Shown here one piece after another: positions 44,601 to 53,724 of a DNA stretch of 64,000 nt; positions within the stretch are counted from its first letter, which is position 1, and each line of letters starts with the position of its first letter. The translations under genes were made by a program, and so were the position numbers. The notes under the pieces are model-generated. The model saw nothing but the letters and a program-made list of their open reading frames with translations. It did no database searches and was not told the DNA's origin. The stretch comes from Haloactinospora alba (GTDB taxonomy: Bacteria; Actinomycetota; Actinomycetes; Streptosporangiales; Streptosporangiaceae): the NCBI RefSeq assembly GCF_006717075.1, contig NZ_VFQC01000002.1, positions 62,001 through 126,000 of the forward strand, read 5' to 3'.

Positions 44601-46936
44601 CGGAGGTTGGTCACCCAGTAGTCCCCGTCTCGCGCGTCCGTGGCGCGCGCGTCCGCCAGCGCGGTGCTGTAGAGCGGGATACGTGCGGTTCGCGCCGTCA
44701 GGGAGCGGGCTGCCTCAGCGACCTCGGGCAGAACCGCGTCGACGTGCGGACTGTGGAAGGCGACATCGGTGTTCACCCGCCGCGCGTCGGTGTCCTCCGC
44801 CGCCAGTTCCTCCACCAGGCGCTCCACCGCGTCGCTGTCCCCGGACACCACTGTGGCGTCGGGGCTGGCCGAGATGGCGGGAACCACGTCGCCACGTCCG
44901 GCGAGGCGCCCCTCGGTCTCGGAGAATCCCAACCCGACCATGGCCATGGCGCCCTGGCCGGCGACCCGCTCCAGCGCTGCGGCGCGGCGGCAGGCGAACC
45001 GGGCGGCGTCGCGCGTGTCCAACGCGCCGGCGACGACCGCGGCGGCGATCTCGCCCACCGAATGGCCGATGACGGCCTGGGGACGCGCGCCGTGCGCGGA
45101 CCACACGGCTGCCAGGGCGATGTGCATCGCGAAGGTCATCGCCTGGGTCCGGGAGACGGTCCAAGGCCCCCCGGACTCGATCAGCTCCCGTGGGGTCCAG
45201 CCGAGCTCGTCCCGGAACACGTCGGCCAGGGTGTCGATGGCGGCGGCGAACTCGGGAGAGGTCCGCAGCAGCTCGCGCCCCATCCCCGACCATTGGGCGC
45301 CGTGTCCGGAGAACACCCACACCGCGTCGTACGGTCGGGTGGGATCGGCCTTACCCGTGGCGACCCGCGGTGACCGGCCGCCGGTGGCGAGCTGGTCCAG
45401 CTCCCGGGCCAGCTCCTCGGCGGAGGAGGCGACGACGGCACCCCTCGCCGCCAGATGGGAACGGCGGCGCGTCAGGGTGTGCGCCACCCCGTCGAGCGGG
45501 ACGCGGGCGGTGGCGCGGACCCACTCGGCCACCGCGCCGGCGAGCGAGCGCATCCCGCTCTCGGAGGCCGCCGACAGCGGGAACACGCGGGGGGACTCGC
45601 GCTCCGGCCCACCGTCCTGGCGTTCGGCCAGCTCAGGGGGTGCCTCCTCCAGGATGAGGTGCGCGATCGTGCCGCCGACGCCGTAACTGGACACCCCCGC
45701 ACGGCGGGGGTGTCCGCCCCGCGGCCACTCGGTGGTCTCGGCGACCAGGCGGAGGTGGGAGGCGTCGAGGTCGAGCTCCGGGTTCACCTGGTCGTGCGGG
45801 CTGGGAGGGATCCGGCCGTGTTCCAACGCGAGCACGGTCTTGATCGCACCGGCGATGCCGGACGCGGCCTCCACGTGGCCGATGTTCGGTTTCAGAGTGC
45901 CGAGGAGCAGGGGGTCGTCCCCTTGCCGGGCTTCGCCCAGGACCCGGCCGAGCGCTCGGGTCTCGGCGTGGTCGCCCAGGGATGTCCCGGTACCGTGCGC
46001 CTCCACGTACCCGACCGTGGCGGGATCGATGTCCGCGCGCCGGTACACCTGACGCAGCATGTTCTCCTGGGCGCCGCTGTCGGGAGCCATCATCCCGTCG
46101 GAGCGGCCGTCCTGGAAGACTCCGCTGCCGTGGATGACCGCACGTACGCGGTCGCCGTCCCGGCGGGCGTCGGCGAGGCGTTTCAGCACCATCACGCCCG
46201 CGCCCTCACCCCGGCCGTAACCGTCCGCGGACCGGTCGAAGGCTTTGCTGCGCCCGTCGGGGGAGGTGGCGCCGGCAGCGTCCAGTGCCACCACGAGAGC
46301 GGGGGTTGCCATGATGTTGACGCCGCTGACGATGGCCAGGGAGCTCTCCCCGAGCCGGAGGTTCTGGCAGGCGACGTGCAGAGCGCTGAGGGAGCCGGCG
46401 CAGGCGGTGTCCACGGCCATGCTGGGCCCGCGCAGGTCCAGGAAGTACGACACGCGGTTGGCGATGCCGTAGTACGTCGTCCCGTTCACCGCCCACGCGC
46501 CGGTGCGGGAGATGTCCTCGAGCAGCCTACGGCCGTAGTCGTTGGAGTTCGCCGAGACGAACACCCCGGCCTCGGTTCCGCCGAGCGCGAGTGGTTGCAC
46601 GCCCGCGTCCCCCAGCGCTTCCCAGGCCAGTTCCAGGGTGATCCGCTGCTGCGGGTCGAGGTACTCCGCCTCGCGTGGTGTGATCTGGAAGAACTCCGCG
46701 TCGAACCCCTCGATGTCGTCGAGGAAGGCGCCCTTGCGGGTGGTGCGGCGCAGGATCGCTGTCGCGTCGGGGCTGCCGGCCGTGTAGGGGTCCCACCGCT
46801 TGTCCGGCATGTCGCTGACGTGGCTCCGACCGTGGGCGAGGAACGACCACAACTCCTCCGGGGAGGAGAGGTCGGGAGCGAACCGGCAGCTCATCCCGAC
46901 GATCGCGATGGCGTCGCCGTCGTTGTGTTCCGTCAC
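41618..46936 (-). CDS. Iterative type I polyketide synthase, KS-AT-DH-KR-ACP
   Basis: 1772 aa, the size and order of bacterial 6-methylsalicylate and naphthoate synthases (ChlB1, NcsB, AziB type). KS about 10-430 with Cys179 (VDTACAGS), His314 and His354. AT about 540-840 with Ser626 (GHSVGE) and VAFH at 725-728, which suits malonyl-CoA. DH from about 895 with His928 in HKVVGVETVP. KR about 1397-1600 with GGLGALG and Tyr1557. ACP with Ser about 1711 in ELGMDSVMTV, the form typical of this iterative group. There is no thioesterase. It should build an aromatic acid by repeated use and partial reduction. GTG start overlaps the mbtH stop (GTGA). Confidence 0.93.
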   Translation of the reverse strand: MTEHNDGDAIAIVGMSCRFAPDLSSPEELWSFLAHGRSHVSDMPDKRWDPYTAGSPDATAILRRTTRKGAFLDDIEGFDAEFFQITPREAEYLDPQQRITLELAWEALGDAGVQPLALGGTEAGVFVSANSNDYGRRLLEDISRTGAWAVNGTTYYGIANRVSYFLDLRGPSMAVDTACAGSLSALHVACQNLRLGESSLAIVSGVNIMATPALVVALDAAGATSPDGRSKAFDRSADGYGRGEGAGVMVLKRLADARRDGDRVRAVIHGSGVFQDGRSDGMMAPDSGAQENMLRQVYRRADIDPATVGYVEAHGTGTSLGDHAETRALGRVLGEARQGDDPLLLGTLKPNIGHVEAASGIAGAIKTVLALEHGRIPPSPHDQVNPELDLDASHLRLVAETTEWPRGGHPRRAGVSSYGVGGTIAHLILEEAPPELAERQDGGPERESPRVFPLSAASESGMRSLAGAVAEWVRATARVPLDGVAHTLTRRRSHLAARGAVVASSAEELARELDQLATGGRSPRVATGKADPTRPYDAVWVFSGHGAQWSGMGRELLRTSPEFAAAIDTLADVFRDELGWTPRELIESGGPWTVSRTQAMTFAMHIALAAVWSAHGARPQAVIGHSVGEIAAAVVAGALDTRDAARFACRRAAALERVAGQGAMAMVGLGFSETEGRLAGRGDVVPAISASPDATVVSGDSDAVERLVEELAAEDTDARRVNTDVAFHSPHVDAVLPEVAEAARSLTARTARIPLYSTALADARATDARDGDYWVTNLRHPVRFTEAVRAALADGARAFLEVSSHPVVAHSLTETALDAGQGDTVVAATLRRDQPERETLLANLARLHCGGMRVDWHYEGDLVTLPTVHWQHRPYWIFPEHASEERGGGHDPDSHTLLGGRTTVAGAPAQHVWQTHLDMSNRPYPQDHKVVGVETVPASVVINSFVAAATRDGSRPGLSDIVLRTPLASTPPRVVQVVLDRNRVWLASRIRREEDTDTATGHDHEWITHATATVDRSAAVCPSPVDDIAAIRARCPEEWTWDRVDAVFRAMGVDGYTFPWVVEELRRNETEQLAVVTIDRTPKLHPSSWSAVIDGALTISGVLVTAEDSRTLRTSSHLDSIVFHGEPPGRVVVHTTRSPNAPETTIDVRVADEDGNVVCEASGLRFTQVHDQPGRALPPSQLVHQLQWRALDTAEREDDALPQRVLLLGDEAVTAPFARHLGQCDVPCTRLARAAELAEVPAGEEGALVLAPEPQRPTETPEQAAERCAWELLETAHHLGARSTGQGGRAASPITLWCLVRGTRAPRHESSLAHAPLWGVSRIIAGERSDLWGGLVDLGDPAEPFGADTAASLLRLMAELDGTEDVVSLTSDDTHAARLTQVEQLADGQPLECRPHGTYLITGGLGALGLEAARYLVDRGARRLVLVGRRGLPPRSEWERVEDPALRSQIDAVLALEDLGVSVRVLALDITDADAVNAALAPSALGFPPILGVVHAAGVVSDALVDKTERRDLQITLGAKAQGAMVLHRMFPPGTLDFLTLFSSCGQFARLTGQASYAAANSFLDGLAALRHAEGHTETVSLAWTQWLGTGMGESTADTTIMEAEARGLGGVSPAEALRAWAFTDRFTLPYYAVLRVLPERSLPVFSELADAGDIDADGGLAEGIDWPGLPDAELDDRLIAEVHEAVAAELNLVAADIGVDRPLVELGMDSVMTVGLRVRLNRRVGIDLPPTILWSSPTVRAVAGFLADEIRQARPLATEAADEPTESTVPA

Positions 46937-47154
46937 TCCTCAACGCTCCCTTCCGCGCCCTGCGCCAGCCGCTGGCGCAGGCTCAACGGCCGCAGGTCCG
47001 TCCAGATCCCGGATATGTGGTGGAGGCACTCCTCCTTCGTCCCGCTGAACCCCTCAGCTCTCCATCCCGCCGGGATGTCCCAGCCTTCCTGCCAGATCGA
47101 GTACTGCTCCTCGTGGTTGACGACCACGTGGTACGTCCGTCCGTCGGAATCCAA
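46933..47154 (-). CDS. MbtH-like protein
   Basis: 73 aa with the full family signature: YHVVVNHEEQYSIWQEG, DIPAGWRAEGFSGTKEECL, WTDLRPLSLRQ. MbtH proteins bind and activate adenylation domains, here most likely that of the adjacent NRPS. It starts with TTG, preceded by AGGAG at seven bases, 46 bp after the NRPS stop, and overlaps the PKS start. Confidence 0.95.
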   Translation of the reverse strand: MDSDGRTYHVVVNHEEQYSIWQEGWDIPAGWRAEGFSGTKEECLHHISGIWTDLRPLSLRQRLAQGAEGSVEE

Positions 47155-47200
47155 GAGACACTCCTATCCGTCTCGTCCGCGTGCTCCCCTGCGGGAGTGG

Positions 47201-50200
47201 TCAGGAAGCCGCTCCTCGTGCGGACGCGTCGCCGCGCGTGAGCGAGTCGATGTAGCCCGCGAGCTCCTCCGGGGAGGAGATCGCCTGGGAGTTCACGATG
47301 CGGTGCACCTCGGGGTCGCCGTCCGCCACGAAACGGAACAGCCGCCGCCTTTGGGCCTCGTCGCCGGGCTGGCGGGCGATGTGGCGGGCGATGCCCGCCA
47401 CCCACACCCTCTGGGGGTCGAGGCCGCCGACCAGCTCGTACCATTCCCGGTCCGGTACTGGTGCGAGGACGTGTCCGGATACGCGCAGCCCGTCCAGCAG
47501 GGTGCGGGTTCCGCACACGACGTCGGGTACGGCGTTGACGATCCGGTGGCCCGGTTCGGAGCCACGCGCGGGGGCCGCCGCGGAGACCGCCTGTGCCACC
47601 GCGTCTCCGGGGAGCCCCTGCAGCAGCTCGTTCTCGGGGTCGGCGAAGCTCTCGGGGTAGCTGCCGGTAGCGATCATGGCCGAGGTCCAGCTCCACAGCG
47701 CGTCGGCGGGATTCACCTGGAAGCCCCGCCGGTCCCCCATCACCGTGGGCAGCCGGACGGCCACCGCTGGGACACCGAACGCGCGGGCGTGCTCGAGGTA
47801 CAGCTCGGCCACGGCCTTGGAACGCACGTACCCCCTGCTCTCCGCCGGTAGCGCGGTGAGCGGGGCAGCGTCGATCTCCGCCCCCTCCGGGTAGCCGGAG
47901 GAGTCGACGACAGCGCTGGTGGAGACCAGCGTGACGCTCTTGCGGCGCGTGGTGGCGGCGAATCCGAGAACGCCAGCGGCGCTGTGCGCGTTCACGTCCG
48001 CAAGGGGCGCGTAGGGGTACACGTGGTTGACCCATGCCGCCGTATGGACTACGTCGCCCACCCGGCCGGCCAGGTCCCGGTAGGTGTCGGGGTCCATGCC
48101 GAGGTGCGGCTCGCCGACGTCGCCGTCCACGACCTCGATCCGTCCCTCGTACTCCTCCCGCCACTCTCCGAGTCCCCGCAGCCCGCGTACCAGCGCGTCT
48201 CGCCGCTCGGCGCCGCCGCGCAGCAGGCACACCACGGTCTTGCCCCGGGCCAGCGTGTGGGCGAGGACGAAGGAACCCACGAAACCGGTCGCTCCCGTGA
48301 GCAGAACCGTGTCCCCCGTGGCCGGGGAAAACGCGTCCGCGCCCGTGTCGGGCGGGGCGACGCGAGCGGCGATCTCGGCCCGCACCGCCGCGATGTCGGC
48401 GGAGGTGTCGCGTTCCGCCGGCTCTGGGGCGGGGAGCTCTTCCTGCCCCCCTCGGGGGGAAGCCGCGGCGAACGCGTCGAGCGCGTCCGCCATCTCCTGC
48501 AGCTGCGGACAGCGGAACAGCGTCTCCATGGGGACGTCCACTCCCAGACGATCGTGGATCGCCGCGACGAGCCGCACGACCATGAGGGAGTGGCCTCCCA
48601 ACGCGAAGAAGTCGTCCTGCGCCCCGACATCCGTCGTGGTGAGTAGCTCGGACCAGATCCGTGCGAGCGCGGTGGCCGTCTCCCCCTCCGGGGGTGTGCG
48701 GGAGGAGCGGTCGTCCCGCTGACGCGCGCGAAGCTCCGCCAGCGCGTTCCGGTCCAGTTTCCCGTTCCGGGTGAGAGGAAGCGCGTTGACCAGCACCACC
48801 GAGGAGGGCGTCATCCAGTCGGGCACGTGCCGTGCCAGCTCGCGGCGCACGCGGGTAGGGGTGGTCTCCCGCCCGGCGGCCGGCACCACGTAGGCGGTGA
48901 GCTCCGTGTGGCCGGTGCGTCCCCGCTCCGCCAGCACCGTGCTCTCGGCCACCTCGTCCAGCGCGTCGAGAGCGGCCCGCACCTCACCGAGCTCCACCCG
49001 GTGCCCGCGGATCTTGTGCTGCTCGTCCGCACGGCCGAGGTAGACGATCTCCCCGTCGTCACGACGCACTCCGATGTCGCCGGTGCGGTACATCCGCGCC
49101 CCCGGCACCGGGGTGTAGGGGTCCGGCACCATGCGCTCCGCGGTCATCCCGCCGGAGCGCTGGTAACCGAGCGCCACCCCCGCCCCGCCGACGACGATCT
49201 CCCCGGGAAGGCCGGTGGGGACCGGTGACAGCTCCCCATCGAGGAGGTACAGCGCGAGGTCCGGCAAGGGGCGGCCGATCAGGGAGTCGTGGCAGGTGAG
49301 GTCCTCGGCGGTGACACGGCGGAAGGTCACGTGGACGGTCGTCTCGGTGATCCCGTACATGTTGACCAGCCGAGGCCGCTCGTCACCGAACGCGCGCATC
49401 CACTCGGCGAGCGCCGCGTGTTCCAGCGCCTCTCCGCCGAACACCACGAGCCGCAGCGTGTCGGGGGCGTCCTTGTTTCCCAGGACGCGGGAGAACTGCT
49501 GGAAGGCCGAAGGGGTCTGGCTGAGGACGGTCACGCGCTCCCGCCGCACCAGTTCCACCAGCGCGTCGGGAGCGCGTGTCACCCAGCGGGGGACCACGAC
49601 CAGGCGCCCGCCGTGCGCGAGCGCCCCCCACATCTCCCAGACCGAGAAGTCGAAAGCGCAGGAGTGGAACAAGGTCCACGTGTCGTCCGCGCCCAGCTCC
49701 ATGTAACGCCGAGCCGCGGTGAACAGACGGGCGACGTTCGCGTGCGAGACCACGACCCCCTTCGGCGCGCCGGTGGAACCGGAGGTGTAGATGACGTACG
49801 CGGGCGCGTCGATCGGGACGTCGACGTCGACCGGGGTCGTCTGCGCCCGGGCGAGCTCCGGAGCGGACCAGTCCAGCGGTACCGCCGGAGGCCCAGCGTC
49901 GGGAAGCCGGTCCATCAGGTCGGTGGCGACCAGCACCGCCGCGACCGAGCACTCCGTGAACTGGTGGGCGGTGCGCGCCGCAGGACTGTCCGGGTCGACC
50001 GGAAGATAGGCGGCCCCGGACTTGAGCACGCCGAGGATCGCGGCCACCAGATCGGCGTTGCGGTCGAGCATGATCCCGACGAACGCTCCCGGGCCCACAC
50101 CGCGCCGCCGCAGCACGTGCGCCACGCGGTTGGCCCGACGCTCCAGCTCCCCGTAGCTCAGGTGTGTGGCCTCGTCCGAAAGCGCCGTCGCCTCCGGTCG

Positions 50201-51754
50201 GCGCCGCGCCTGCTCCGCGAACCGCTGGTGCACGGGGGTGTCCGCCGCGCCGAGGTCCGACGGCCCCTGTCCGACCGCCTGTCTCCGCTCCTCCGCGGAA
50301 AGGAGCGGCAACGCGGCGACGGGCCGGTCCGGGTCCGCGGTACCGGCCGCGAGGAGGCGGTGCATCCAGTCGGCGAACCGCGCCACAGTGGCGGCGTCGA
50401 ACAGGTCGTCGTCATAGGGGAGGTAACCGACGACCCGGTCCTCCTCGCACCACAGCTCCGCCATGAGGTCGAAGTGGGTCGCCCCGCCGTCCAGGTCGGC
50501 GAAGCTCACCTCCAGTCCTGGCAGCGACGGGGGGTTCGGAGCGCCGTCCCGCAGGCTGAAGGAGGTCTGGAAGATCGGGGTGACCCCGGGTTGGCGCGCT
50601 GGTTGGAGCTCGTGCACCAGCATCTCGAACGGGACGTCCTGGTGTGCCATCGCGTCAGTGAGCGTCTGTCCCACCCGGCGCACGAGCTGCCGTAGCGAGG
50701 GACGGTCCGCCACACTCACCCGGATCGCCAGCCAGTTGAGGAAGTAGCCGACCATGCGCTGCGTTTCGGGGCGGGAGCGTCCGGCCACGGGGACGCCTAT
50801 GACGAGGACCTCCTGACGCGTCAGTCGGGACAGCAACCCGGCGTACAGCGCGAGGAACGCGACGTGCAGGGTGGTGGCGTGCTCCCGGGCGAGCTCGCGC
50901 ATGGGCGCCACGAGCTCCGCCGGGAACTCGACGTGGTGGAACGCTCCCTGGCTGGTACGCATCGCCGGACGCGGGTGGTCGGTGGGAAGCTCCAGCAGTT
51001 CCGGGATGTCGTCGAGCTGGTCCCTCCAGTAGGTGAGCTGCCTCTCCAGGGCGGTGCGGTTCTTCGCGCGGCGCTGCCAGTACGCGAAGTCCGGGTAGTG
51101 CAGGTCCAGCGGGCGCAGGTCCGTGGGGTTCCCGAGCTCACCGGAGTAGAGCGCTCCGAGCTCCTCCAGCAGGATGCTCAGGGACCAGTAGTCGGAGATG
51201 ATGTGGTGCTGGGTGAGGAGGAACAGGTGGTCCTCCGCGCCGATCGTGTAGAGGTCGCACCGCAGGAGCGGACCGGAACGCAGATCGAAGGGGGCGGCAA
51301 CGGAGTCCGACGCCCGACGGCGCGCCGCGAGCTCCGGGTCTGGAGCGTCCCGGCAGTCGTGCACGGTGACGTCCACCGCCATCCCTTCGCGCACCACCTG
51401 GCACGGGCCGTCCTCCCCGTCCTGGAAGACCGTGCGCAACGCCTCGTGGCGCTCGGTGAGCCGCGCGAACGCGCGCCGCAGCGCGTCGACCTCCACCCGG
51501 CCGCGGAGCCGCAACGCGAGGGGAACGTGGAAGATCGCGCGGTAGGGGACCAGCTCGTTCATGAACCACAGCCGTTCCTGCTCGAACGACACGGGAAGCC
51601 GGCCGTGTGTCCGCGGGCGCCGGTGGATCCCCGGTTCGGAGCCACCGCTCTCCGCGAGGAGGCGGTCCAGCACGTCGCGCTGTGCGGGGGTGAGCGCGGC
51701 GATCCGCTGCTCCAGGCTACGACCGTCCGGCGTGGGGCTGCCTTGCTCGGTCAT
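47201..51754 (-). CDS. Nonribosomal peptide synthetase, C-A(Thr-like)-PCP-reductase
   Basis: 1517 aa. C domain about 45-460 with HHIISDYWS. A domain about 490-1000 with YTSGSTGAPKG, YGITETTVHVTF and NGKLDRNALA. Specificity residues read by eye as D-F-W-S-V-G-M-V-H-K, two changes from the threonine code DFWNIGMVHK. PCP has FFALGGHSL. The terminal reductase domain (about 1160-1517) has LLTGATGFVGSFVL, STSAVV and GYVRSKAVAE. Reductive release would give an amino aldehyde or alcohol from Thr instead of an acid. The upstream C domain implies an acyl or peptidyl donor, probably on a synthetase outside the window. Confidence 0.92.
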   Translation of the reverse strand: MTEQGSPTPDGRSLEQRIAALTPAQRDVLDRLLAESGGSEPGIHRRPRTHGRLPVSFEQERLWFMNELVPYRAIFHVPLALRLRGRVEVDALRRAFARLTERHEALRTVFQDGEDGPCQVVREGMAVDVTVHDCRDAPDPELAARRRASDSVAAPFDLRSGPLLRCDLYTIGAEDHLFLLTQHHIISDYWSLSILLEELGALYSGELGNPTDLRPLDLHYPDFAYWQRRAKNRTALERQLTYWRDQLDDIPELLELPTDHPRPAMRTSQGAFHHVEFPAELVAPMRELAREHATTLHVAFLALYAGLLSRLTRQEVLVIGVPVAGRSRPETQRMVGYFLNWLAIRVSVADRPSLRQLVRRVGQTLTDAMAHQDVPFEMLVHELQPARQPGVTPIFQTSFSLRDGAPNPPSLPGLEVSFADLDGGATHFDLMAELWCEEDRVVGYLPYDDDLFDAATVARFADWMHRLLAAGTADPDRPVAALPLLSAEERRQAVGQGPSDLGAADTPVHQRFAEQARRRPEATALSDEATHLSYGELERRANRVAHVLRRRGVGPGAFVGIMLDRNADLVAAILGVLKSGAAYLPVDPDSPAARTAHQFTECSVAAVLVATDLMDRLPDAGPPAVPLDWSAPELARAQTTPVDVDVPIDAPAYVIYTSGSTGAPKGVVVSHANVARLFTAARRYMELGADDTWTLFHSCAFDFSVWEMWGALAHGGRLVVVPRWVTRAPDALVELVRRERVTVLSQTPSAFQQFSRVLGNKDAPDTLRLVVFGGEALEHAALAEWMRAFGDERPRLVNMYGITETTVHVTFRRVTAEDLTCHDSLIGRPLPDLALYLLDGELSPVPTGLPGEIVVGGAGVALGYQRSGGMTAERMVPDPYTPVPGARMYRTGDIGVRRDDGEIVYLGRADEQHKIRGHRVELGEVRAALDALDEVAESTVLAERGRTGHTELTAYVVPAAGRETTPTRVRRELARHVPDWMTPSSVVLVNALPLTRNGKLDRNALAELRARQRDDRSSRTPPEGETATALARIWSELLTTTDVGAQDDFFALGGHSLMVVRLVAAIHDRLGVDVPMETLFRCPQLQEMADALDAFAAASPRGGQEELPAPEPAERDTSADIAAVRAEIAARVAPPDTGADAFSPATGDTVLLTGATGFVGSFVLAHTLARGKTVVCLLRGGAERRDALVRGLRGLGEWREEYEGRIEVVDGDVGEPHLGMDPDTYRDLAGRVGDVVHTAAWVNHVYPYAPLADVNAHSAAGVLGFAATTRRKSVTLVSTSAVVDSSGYPEGAEIDAAPLTALPAESRGYVRSKAVAELYLEHARAFGVPAVAVRLPTVMGDRRGFQVNPADALWSWTSAMIATGSYPESFADPENELLQGLPGDAVAQAVSAAAPARGSEPGHRIVNAVPDVVCGTRTLLDGLRVSGHVLAPVPDREWYELVGGLDPQRVWVAGIARHIARQPGDEAQRRRLFRFVADGDPEVHRIVNSQAISSPEELAGYIDSLTRGDASARGAAS

Positions 51755-51791
51755 TGCGTTCCTCTCTGCGACGGGGGCGGACCGGGAGCGG

Positions 51792-52610
51792 TCAGCGCGC
51801 GGTGAAACCGCCGTCCACGAGCAGGTCCGTGCCCGTGGTCCCTCCCGACTCGGTGCTCGTGAGCCACAGGCAGGCCGCGGCCACCTCCTCCGCTGTCACC
51901 AGGCGCCCGGTCGCGTGCTGGGTGGAGGAGGCGCGTTCGTACTCGGCCAAGGAGGAGCCGAGGCTTCGGGCCACCGCGGTGGTGCTCACCGCGTCCGTTC
52001 CGTCGCCGACGGCCACGGTGCTGGGGGAGACCGCGTTGACGCGTATGCCGGAGCGGCCGTACTCGAGTGCCAGTGCTTTCGTCAGCCCCACCACCGCGTG
52101 TTTGGCGGCGACGTAGTTGGAGTACAGCTCGAACGCGACCCTGCCGCCCGTCGAGGCGGTGTTCACGATCGTCCCGAACCGCTGGGCGGCCATGTGCGGC
52201 AGCACCGCCCGGCAGCACCGCCAGGTACCGTTGAGGTTGACGTCGATGACCAGGTTCCACTCGTCCTCGCTCAGCTCGTGGGAGGGGACACCGCCGGGAG
52301 CGAGCAGTCCCGCGTTGTTCACCAGCGCGTCTATCCGGCCGAACGTGTCCACGCCCGTGCGCACCGCGTCATCGACCGCCTCCCGGTCCCGCACGTCCGC
52401 GACCGCGGTCACCACCCTGCTGCCGTGCCGGCGGCACTCCTCAGCGGTCTCCTCCAGCTCCTTGCGGCCCGCCAGAGGGTAGGGACCCTCCGTGGCGCAC
52501 CGGTCCACCAGCAGCAGGTCCGCGCCCTCACGGGCGAATAGCAGGGCGTGCGCGCGTCCCAGCGACCGCGCCGCTCCCGTGACCATCGCCGTCCGTCCGT
52601 CAAGCCGCAT
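51792..52610 (-). CDS. Short-chain dehydrogenase/reductase
   Basis: 272 aa. Cofactor motif TGAARSLGRAHA, NNAG, catalytic Ser in NTASTGG and Tyr-x-x-x-Lys in YVAAKHA. The extended N-terminal insert after VDRC resembles SDRs of the mycofactocin-associated type. The ATG at 52610 follows a purine-rich AGGAAAGGGGG stretch. It lies between lysK and the NRPS; oxidation of the Thr side-chain hydroxyl to a ketone is one plausible task. Confidence 0.88.
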   Translation of the reverse strand: MRLDGRTAMVTGAARSLGRAHALLFAREGADLLLVDRCATEGPYPLAGRKELEETAEECRRHGSRVVTAVADVRDREAVDDAVRTGVDTFGRIDALVNNAGLLAPGGVPSHELSEDEWNLVIDVNLNGTWRCCRAVLPHMAAQRFGTIVNTASTGGRVAFELYSNYVAAKHAVVGLTKALALEYGRSGIRVNAVSPSTVAVGDGTDAVSTTAVARSLGSSLAEYERASSTQHATGRLVTAEEVAAACLWLTSTESGGTTGTDLLVDGGFTAR

Positions 52611-53724
52611 CACCGGCCCCCTTTCCTGTGTCACCGGTCAGCGCGGTCCCGGAACGCTCCGGTCGCGGCGTTCCGGGCACCGCGCGCAGGCGTGTGCCGA
52701 TCCGTGCCAGGGCCCGGGTGAGCACATCGACGGACCGGCTGAGGTCCGCGATCGGTATGTGCTCGTCACTGGTGTGGTCAAGGTGCGCGTTACCGGGGCC
52801 GTAGGCGGCCATCGGAACGTGCCACGCGTCCACCGTGTTCATGTCGGAGGTCCCGGCCTTCAGCCGCAGCGCGGGGCTGCCGCCGGTCGCCGCGATCGCG
52901 GCGCGTAGTGCGCTGACCACCGGGTCGCCGCGGTTCCGGCGCACCGCGGGGACCCGTTCGTCGAACCAGACCCGCCCGTGCGCGCGGGCCCGCACGTGCG
53001 CCTCGAAACCGTCGAAGTCGAACTCGGGCGGGACCCGGCAGGTCAGGAACGCCTCCGCCCTGCTCAGGTCGCCTTCCAACCGCACCAGGGTTCCCGCGGC
53101 CGCATCGAAGGCGACCGGGTCCACGGCGCGCGACGCCGTCCGCAGGTACTCCTGCACCAGGCGGGAGAACGCGGCCGCCGACTCCACCGCTGTGGGTTCC
53201 GGGCTGCTCGTGTGCGACGGCGGCTTGCTGGTCTCGTAGCCGACCCCCACTCGGCCCTTGTAACCGAGGCAGACGCCGTCCCACCCGCTGGGCTCACCGA
53301 TCACCACCGCGTCGGGGGCGGGAGTGTGCGCCAGCAGGTGTCCGGCGCCGCGCGATCCCGCGACCTCCTCGCACACCGCGCCGACGACGTGTGTCCGGAC
53401 GCCGGCCACGCGCGCCGCGGCGCAGATCATGGCCGCCATCGGGCCTTTGGCGTCCACGGCCCCGCGGCCGTACTGCAGGTCGCCGACGCGGCACACCGGC
53501 ACTCGGCCGGGGACGGTGTCGATGTGGCCGAGGAGCATCACCGTGGGCCCGCGGGCGGGTCCGGTCACGCCGTGCACGTTTCCCACCGCGTCCACGTGCG
53601 CCGTCATGCCCAGGCGCTCCATCTGCCCGGCCAGGAAGGTGGCGAGCCTGTTCTCCTGTCCGGACACCGACGGGATACGCAGCATCTCGCGCAGCAGCCA
53701 GGCTGGGTAGTCCGCGTCCCTCAT
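52600..53724 (-). CDS. lysK: LysK-type [LysW]-amino acid hydrolase (M20 family)
   Basis: 374 aa metallopeptidase. Metal and active-site motifs: MLLGHIDTVPG, YGRGAVDAKGPMAAM, VCEEVAGSRGAGH, VIGEPSGWDG and, near the end, THSHT-like region DHTSDEHIP. LysK enzymes release the finished amino acid from the LysW carrier. ATG overlaps the lysZ stop (ATGA). The C-terminal 25 residues are low-complexity and overlap the SDR start by 11 bp. Confidence 0.9.
   Translation of the reverse strand: MRDADYPAWLLREMLRIPSVSGQENRLATFLAGQMERLGMTAHVDAVGNVHGVTGPARGPTVMLLGHIDTVPGRVPVCRVGDLQYGRGAVDAKGPMAAMICAAARVAGVRTHVVGAVCEEVAGSRGAGHLLAHTPAPDAVVIGEPSGWDGVCLGYKGRVGVGYETSKPPSHTSSPEPTAVESAAAFSRLVQEYLRTASRAVDPVAFDAAAGTLVRLEGDLSRAEAFLTCRVPPEFDFDGFEAHVRARAHGRVWFDERVPAVRRNRGDPVVSALRAAIAATGGSPALRLKAGTSDMNTVDAWHVPMAAYGPGNAHLDHTSDEHIPIADLSRSVDVLTRALARIGTRLRAVPGTPRPERSGTALTGDTGKGAGDAA

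Noticed and set aside
42995-47851. Two about 800-codon plus-strand frames opposite the PKS and NRPS
   Set aside because: Antisense shadows of large modular genes; no domain can be recognised.
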